Below, piece after piece: positions 6,281 through 9,911 of a DNA stretch of 9,911 nucleotides (the first letter of the stretch is position 1; each line of letters begins with the position of its first letter). Source of the DNA: Oscillospiraceae bacterium (GTDB lineage Bacteria; Bacillota; Clostridia; Oscillospirales; Oscillospiraceae); contig CAJGCI010000068.1 in NCBI GenBank assembly GCA_904501855.1, forward strand, positions 1 to 9,911, written 5' to 3'. The position numbers were made by a program, and so were the translations under genes. The notes beneath the pieces were generated by a model that saw nothing but the letters and a program-made list of their open reading frames with translations, ran no database searches and was not told the DNA's origin.

Positions 6281-6296
6281 GCCCGGAATTCCGGGC
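6281..6296. repeat. 16-base perfect palindrome before the PBP start
   Basis: GCCCGGAATTCCGGGC reads the same on both strands. In RNA it can form a 6-bp GC-rich stem with an AAUU loop. It lies one base after a consensus AGGAGG (6274-6279) and 22 bases before the preferred TTG start, so it could affect ribosome loading. Function is unknown. Confidence 0.6.
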
Positions 6297-6302
6297 AGAA
6301 AG

Positions 6303-6310
6303 AGCAGGAG
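6303..6310 (+). promoter_or_regulatory. Ribosome binding site selecting the TTG start of the PBP gene
   Basis: AGCAGGAG is 8 bases before TTG at 6319. The other in-frame possibility, TTG at 6265, has only a weak AAAAGGG upstream and would place the palindrome inside the coding region. The first in-frame ATG lies inside the membrane anchor and is too late. Confidence 0.65.
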
Positions 6311-6318
6311 AACGGGAA

Positions 6319-8613
6319 TTGGAAAAGTTCTTTGATCAGTGGAGATCTTCCGGGAAAGGGAAGAAAATCTTGCACGGCATCCTCAGCACGATGGTGATCC
6401 TTATTGTGCTGATGCTTCTGTTCGCCCTGATCTGCATCATACGGGCTCCGAGCCTGGATCTGGACGATGTGTCTCCCGATGAATACTTCACCACCGTTCT
6501 GGACGAAAATGGCGAGGAGATCCAGAAACTGCAGGGGGGAGAATCCAACCGTATTTATGTTTCTCTGGATCAGATCCCGGATGATCTGGAACGGGCGGTC
6601 ATCGCCATTGAGGACGAGCGGTTTTACCGGCATCATGGCGTTGATGTACGTGGCATCATCCGCGCACTGACGAGAAATATCTCTTCCTTCAGCGCGTCGC
6701 AGGGGGCCAGTACCATCACGCAGCAGCTGGTGAAAAACAATCTCCTCACCGGATGGACGCAGGAGAAAAATATCTTTGACAAGATCCAGCGTAAGATCCA
6801 GGAACAGTACCTGGCTCTCCGCTTGGAACACAAGGTCACCAAGCAGTGGATTCTGGAGAACTATCTGAACTCCATCAACATGGGCAACGGATGCTGGGGC
6901 GTGGAGACGGCCGCCAAGGGCTACTACGGCAAGGACGTCTCGGAACTGTCTCTGTCGGAATGTGCTGTTCTGGCGGCAGTGATCCAGAGTCCTACGAACC
7001 GGAACCCTCTGACTAATCCCGAAAACAACCGCAACCGCTACCAGTATGTGCTGTCCAACATGGTGGAGCAGGGCTTCATCACACAGGAACAGTGCAATGC
7101 CGCACTGGCGGATGATGTGTATTCCCGCATCAGCGCCAATGCCACCAATCCGCAGATGGATGTGCTGTCCTATTTTGAAGATGCCCTGGTCAATCAGGTG
7201 GCACTGGATCTTCAGAGAAATCTCGGATACTCCGAGCAGGACGCCTGGCAGCATCTGTACCGGGGCGGACTGACGATCCGGTCTACCCAGAACTCCGCTC
7301 TCCAGAAGATCGCGGAGGAGGAAGTGAACCGGGACAGCTGGTACGGGGAAGGCGTACAGGCGGCAGCCGTCGTGATGGAACCGTCCACCGGAGAAGTGAA
7401 GGCGCTGGTGGGAGGCCGGGGACCCAAGACGGCCAGCCTGGTGATGAACCGCGCCACCAGCAGCCTGCGTCAGCCGGGATCCACCATCAAGGTCATCGGG
7501 GAATACGCGGCGGCTCTGGATACCGGAAAAGCGACGCTTGCAACGGTGTATGACAATGCACCGATGACCTATTCCAATGGTACTCCGCTGAAGAATGCCG
7601 ACGGCAGTTACAGCGGGCGGACCACGGTACGGGATGCCATCATCCGCTCCATCAATGTATGCGCGGTGAAATGCATTCAGTCCGTCGGGGTGGACACCAC
7701 CTGGAAGTATCTGAAGGATTTCGGACTCAGCCACCTGACGGAAAATGATAAGGTGGAGGCACTGGCGCTGGGCGGCATCGCAGGAGGCGTTACTCCTCTG
7801 GAGATGACGGCAGCTTACAACGCCGTGGCAAACGGCGGCGTATATCAGAGCCCCGTCTACTATACGGAAGTTCTGGACCGCAACGGCAATGTGATCATGA
7901 CACCAAAACAGGACACCCGCCGGGTCATCCAGAAAAGCACGGCAGAGCTGCTCCGCTCCGCCATGGAGGACGTGATGACCAGCGGAACCGGAACACCGGC
8001 ACAGTTTTCCGGAACGGACATCGCCGGCAAGAGCGGAACCACCGACAGTGCCAGGGATCTCTGGTTCGTCGGATTCTCTCCCAGCCTCTGCTGCGGCATC
8101 TGGGGAGGATATGACAACAACGCACCGCAGTCAAGCAGCGGGTACGTGAAGTCCATCTGGCGTGCCATCATGTCCCGGGGACAGACGGGAAGCACATCCT
8201 TTGATTCTCCCACGGATCTCAAACGCTACAAGATCTGCACCAAATGCGGCAAGCTTGCCGTTACCGGGACCTGTGATCATACAGTACAGGGAGATATGAC
8301 ACGGGAGGAATACTTTGCCCCGAATTCCATCCCCACGGAGATGTGTGACTGCCATGTGAAAGTGAAGGTCTGCACTGAGTCCGGTCAGCCGGCAGGACCC
8401 TACTGCATCCATACGGAAGAGCAGGCATATCTTGTTTCCGGTACTGCGGGAACCCCGGATGCGGACGCAGTGAAACCTGCCAGCATCGGTTCCGGGACCT
8501 GTTCCGTCCACACGGAATTCTGGGATATCCTCAAACCGAAGGATTCGGACAGCAATAAGGAAAAACGGAAAAACAACTGGGGCTTCGGCTGGCTGGATGA
8601 CTTCTGGTGGTGA
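6319..8613 (+). CDS. Class A penicillin-binding protein (PBP1A family transglycosylase/transpeptidase)
   Basis: A 764-residue bifunctional peptidoglycan synthase that polymerises lipid II and cross-links the peptides on the outer face of the membrane. In order: short cytoplasmic N-terminus, one transmembrane anchor (about 19-41), and GT51 transglycosylase with EDERFYRHHG (98-107, catalytic E98), QGASTITQQLVKN (128-140), RKIQEQ (second catalytic glutamate about E162) and ENYLNSINMGNG. The transpeptidase domain has S388-T-I-K391 (SxxK), S444-I-N446 (SxN) and K571-S-G-T574 (KSGT in place of the usual KTGT). After this comes a C-terminal tail of about 130 residues with eight cysteines (640, 643, 652, 676, 678, 685, 696, 728), ending WGFGWLDDFWW. 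The TTG start is chosen from its ribosome binding site; starting at TTG 6265 would add 18 residues. The gene stands alone between terminators. Confidence 0.93.
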   Translation: MEKFFDQWRSSGKGKKILHGILSTMVILIVLMLLFALICIIRAPSLDLDDVSPDEYFTTVLDENGEEIQKLQGGESNRIYVSLDQIPDDLERAVIAIEDERFYRHHGVDVRGIIRALTRNISSFSASQGASTITQQLVKNNLLTGWTQEKNIFDKIQRKIQEQYLALRLEHKVTKQWILENYLNSINMGNGCWGVETAAKGYYGKDVSELSLSECAVLAAVIQSPTNRNPLTNPENNRNRYQYVLSNMVEQGFITQEQCNAALADDVYSRISANATNPQMDVLSYFEDALVNQVALDLQRNLGYSEQDAWQHLYRGGLTIRSTQNSALQKIAEEEVNRDSWYGEGVQAAAVVMEPSTGEVKALVGGRGPKTASLVMNRATSSLRQPGSTIKVIGEYAAALDTGKATLATVYDNAPMTYSNGTPLKNADGSYSGRTTVRDAIIRSINVCAVKCIQSVGVDTTWKYLKDFGLSHLTENDKVEALALGGIAGGVTPLEMTAAYNAVANGGVYQSPVYYTEVLDRNGNVIMTPKQDTRRVIQKSTAELLRSAMEDVMTSGTGTPAQFSGTDIAGKSGTTDSARDLWFVGFSPSLCCGIWGGYDNNAPQSSSGYVKSIWRAIMSRGQTGSTSFDSPTDLKRYKICTKCGKLAVTGTCDHTVQGDMTREEYFAPNSIPTEMCDCHVKVKVCTESGQPAGPYCIHTEEQAYLVSGTAGTPDADAVKPASIGSGTCSVHTEFWDILKPKDSDSNKEKRKNNWGFGWLDDFWW

Positions 8614-8633
8614 GTTCCCCGGATAATAAACCC

Positions 8634-8665
8634 ATGAGGAAGGCATCGCCTTCCTCATTTTCTTT
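8634..8665 (+). terminator. Rho-independent terminator after the PBP gene
   Basis: ATGAGGAAGGC (8634-8644) pairs with GCCTTCCTCAT (8648-8658) around a tight ATC loop, followed by TTTTCTTTT. Confidence 0.92.
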
Positions 8666-8680
8666 TCCGAAAACTTGATG

Positions 8681-8686
8681 TATAAT
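8681..8686 (+). promoter_or_regulatory. Candidate -10 of the SseB-family gene
   Basis: TATAAT lies 34 bases before the ATG at 8715, right after the terminator. The -35 position falls in the T-rich tail of the terminator and is weak (TTTTCT). A strong AAGGGGG ribosome binding site (8699-8705) follows, 9 bases from the ATG. Confidence 0.55.
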
Positions 8687-8714
8687 AAATCCCAGCTTAA
8701 GGGGGAATGCCAAT

Positions 8715-9227
8715 ATGGATGAAAAGAATGTGTTCTTAAATCAGGAAGCTCTGATGGATGGCCATGTGCTGCGCATGTTCATTTCGCAGTTCATGCGGGA
8801 ACAGAGCAAAGAAAACCTGTTTAATATCCTGTACTGCCTCCGGGACAGTTATGTCTGGATCCCGGCGACGTATAATCTGACTCCGGAACAGGAAGCCCAG
8901 ATCCACAAGATGCAGAAGGGCATCAAGGCGGAGGAGGGAGAAGGCGTCGTTTTTCAGCCGGATATCCTGATGGACGGAGACAGCGCATTTCTGCCGGTGT
9001 TCACCAATGAGGAGCAGGTCATCGAGGAATACGGAGAGAACTTCACCCGGATCCAGAAGCATTTTCTGGAAGCCATGGATGTGGCGGACAGCAATGCGCA
9101 GCTTACCGGCATCGTGATCGATGCCTTTACCGTGCCATTTACCGTGATCAAGAAGAACTTCAATATGATCCGGACGCTTCCTTCCAATATGGAAAACGGC
9201 GGCATGCAGGTAAAGGCGCGGCAGTAA
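8715..9227 (+). CDS. SseB-family protein
   Basis: A 170-residue soluble protein with features of the SseB N-terminal domain family: NILYCLRDSYVWIPAT (37-52), FLPVFTNEEQV (92-102) and TGIVIDAFTVPFTV (131-144), which corresponds to the usual GIVINP segment. SseB was named for enhanced serine sensitivity in E. coli, but the biochemical function of the family is not established, and copies in Gram-positive bacteria are often standalone or linked to secretion loci. No secretion gene is present here. The start is supported by AAGGGGG 9 bases upstream. No clear terminator follows; the next gene has its own promoter-like sequence, so read-through is possible. Confidence 0.75.
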   Translation: MDEKNVFLNQEALMDGHVLRMFISQFMREQSKENLFNILYCLRDSYVWIPATYNLTPEQEAQIHKMQKGIKAEEGEGVVFQPDILMDGDSAFLPVFTNEEQVIEEYGENFTRIQKHFLEAMDVADSNAQLTGIVIDAFTVPFTVIKKNFNMIRTLPSNMENGGMQVKARQ

Positions 9228-9291
9228 ACGGAACTGAGACGGATTGTTTTTCGGAATGTGCACCAAAAGAGATGCAATCTTCCTCCTTGTG

Positions 9292-9300
9292 TGATAAAAT
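9292..9300 (+). promoter_or_regulatory. Candidate extended -10 promoter of the ACT-domain gene
   Basis: TGATAAAAT contains TGN followed by TAAAAT (9295-9300), an extended -10 element. The -35 region is poor. Transcription would start near 9307, and AGAGGAA (9324-9330) provides the ribosome binding site for the ATG at 9338. Confidence 0.5.
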
Positions 9301-9337
9301 ACAGGTCAACTGAGATCAGTATGAGAGGAATACAGAG

Positions 9338-9742
9338 ATGACAGAACAGATTTCCATCTATGCGGAGAATAAAAAGGGTGCGATGAGCACCATTACCGGT
9401 CTGCTGAAAGACGCTGAGATCAACATCATGTCGATCCTCACCAATGACTCCGGTGAGTTTGGCACGGTGCGCATGCTGGTCAGCGATGTGCCCCTTGCTA
9501 AGGAAGTGTTTGAAAAAGCCGGATATCAGGTGCATATCGATCACGTGATCGGGATCTACATGGAAGACCGCTGCGGCGGGCTCAACGAGATCCTTCAGGC
9601 CATCACGGACAGCAACATCAATATCCACTATATCTACATCTCCTATGACCGCGAGAATGCGAGCCCCATCGCCATTATGAAGACCAGCGGCTATGCAGAG
9701 GTGGAATCCTGCCTCAGGAGCAAGGGATATCGCCTGCTCTGA
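9338..9742 (+). CDS. Tandem ACT-domain protein
   Basis: A 134-residue protein made almost wholly of two ACT domains, small ligand-binding modules that often sense amino acids. The first spans about 1-66 (QISIYAENKKGAMSTITGLL, turn glycine G14, then INIMSILTND). The second spans about 69-134 (GIYMEDRCGGLNEILQAI, glycines 80-81, then INIHYIYISY). No catalytic domain is attached. Similar two-ACT proteins are common in clostridia and archaea, frequently next to phenylacetate-CoA ligase-type genes. No such gene is visible here; the convergent neighbour is a DAHP synthase, the first enzyme of aromatic amino acid synthesis. A link to aromatic amino acid sensing is speculation based only on proximity. 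Confidence 0.87.
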   Translation: MTEQISIYAENKKGAMSTITGLLKDAEINIMSILTNDSGEFGTVRMLVSDVPLAKEVFEKAGYQVHIDHVIGIYMEDRCGGLNEILQAITDSNINIHYIYISYDRENASPIAIMKTSGYAEVESCLRSKGYRLL

Positions 9743-9759
9743 AAAATCATGACATGAAA

Positions 9760-9798
9760 AACGCGCGATGATCATTGTGACCATCGCGCGTTGTTTTT
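9760..9798. terminator. Bidirectional terminator between convergent genes
   Basis: ACGCGCGATG (9761-9770) pairs with CATCGCGCGT (9782-9791), extended by one A-T pair. On the plus strand it is followed by a T run (9794-9798); on the minus strand the A run before it (9757-9761) gives a T run. It can therefore stop transcription of both the ACT-domain gene and the minus-strand DAHP synthase gene. Confidence 0.88.
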
Positions 9799-9802
9799 AT
9801 AA

Positions 9803-9911
9803 TCAGACCAGATCTGCCAGCTGGTAGATCAGTTTTTCGGAACGCTTCCATCCGAGACAGGGGTCCGTGATGGATTTTCCGTAAACGCCTTCTCCGATCT
9901 TCTGTGCGCCA
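9803..9911 (-). CDS. 3-deoxy-7-phosphoheptulonate (DAHP) synthase, C-terminal end
   Basis: Only the last 35 residues plus the stop codon (TGA, complement of 9803-9805) are inside the window; the gene runs off the right edge. The translated end contains EGVYGKSITDPCLGW followed by KRSEKLIYQLADLV. This matches the characteristic C-terminus of class I (AroF/AroG/AroH-type) DAHP synthases, in which YGKSITD-x-C-x-GW is highly conserved. The enzyme joins phosphoenolpyruvate and erythrose 4-phosphate at the start of the shikimate pathway. The paralogue type and feedback specificity cannot be judged from this fragment. It is convergent with the ACT-domain gene. Confidence 0.9.
   Translation of the reverse strand, partial: GAQKIGEGVYGKSITDPCLGWKRSEKLIYQLADLV

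Larger units (their letters stand above)
6005..6318 (+). other. 314-base gap: terminators, AT-rich promoter region, GC palindrome
   Basis: The first 100 bases hold two terminators. From about 6105 to 6250 the DNA is strongly AT-rich, contains -10-like hexamers (TATAAT 6161-6166; GATAAT 6245-6250) and presumably drives the penicillin-binding protein gene. It ends with AGGAGG (6274-6279) followed by a 16-base perfect palindrome (6281-6296) and then the ribosome binding site of the next gene. No additional gene is evident. Confidence 0.65.

Noticed and set aside
6281..6296. Palindrome containing CCGGAATTCCGG as a cloning-linker artefact
   Set aside because: The sequence resembles an EcoRI linker, but the flanks read as continuous natural gene and leader sequence and nothing suggests a chimeric junction.
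6127..7734. Long minus-strand open frame (535 codons) opposite the PBP gene
   Set aside because: It is antisense to clear GT51 and transpeptidase motifs and shows no domain; it arises from the codon pattern of the PBP gene.
1..9911. CRISPR arrays, tRNA or rRNA genes, insertion sequences, toxin-antitoxin or phage-defence genes
   Set aside because: No repeat-spacer arrays, cloverleaf-like genes, transposase motifs or terminal inverted repeats were seen; all coding space is accounted for by the genes listed.

Overview
The window reads as chromosomal DNA from an anaerobic, low-oxygen-adapted member of the Clostridia (Bacillota), possibly a gut Oscillospiraceae/Lachnospiraceae relative. The clues are Gram-positive signals (strong purine-rich ribosome binding sites, U-tailed hairpin terminators), a two-gene minimal SUF-type Fe-S assembly pair, a very Fe-S-rich flavoenzyme, a Rex-type redox operator, and a class A penicillin-binding protein with a cysteine-bearing tail. 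No mobile element, CRISPR array, rRNA or tRNA was seen. The genes are housekeeping or core-metabolic and evenly spaced.

Layout. (1) Positions 1-1144: the 3' end of der (ribosome-assembly GTPase) overlaps by 4 bases a membrane protein in the position where plsY normally sits. This protein keeps the PlsY fold signature but has lost most of the catalytic and substrate-binding residues. A strong terminator closes the unit. (2) 1232-2947: a two-gene operon, a SufC-type ABC ATPase followed 3 bases later by a short SufB/SufD-type scaffold, closed by a terminator. No SufS, SufU or second SufB/D is adjacent. (3) 2897-3235: a 339-base regulatory region with a near-consensus extended promoter, overlapped by a perfect inverted repeat matching the clostridial Rex operator, then a 64-nt leader without a single C. 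(4) 3236-6102: a 922-residue fusion enzyme (winged-helix-like/ferredoxin domain, GltD/NfnB-type FAD-NAD(P)H module, C-terminal ferredoxin), followed by two tandem terminators. (5) 6319-8666: a class A penicillin-binding protein starting at TTG, with its terminator. (6) 8715-9227: an SseB-family protein. (7) 9338-9742: a two-ACT-domain protein, separated by a bidirectional terminator from the convergent 3' end of a DAHP synthase gene on the minus strand (9803-9911).

How the parts fit: the SufC/SufB-like pair would supply Fe-S clusters, and the next gene downstream encodes one of the heaviest users of such clusters, predicted to carry about five. A Rex operator on that enzyme's promoter would tie its expression to the NADH/NAD+ ratio. 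The most unusual items are the degenerate PlsY-like protein in the der-plsY locus and the Rex-controlled multi-cluster flavoenzyme. I did not find evidence for a wholly new multi-gene system.
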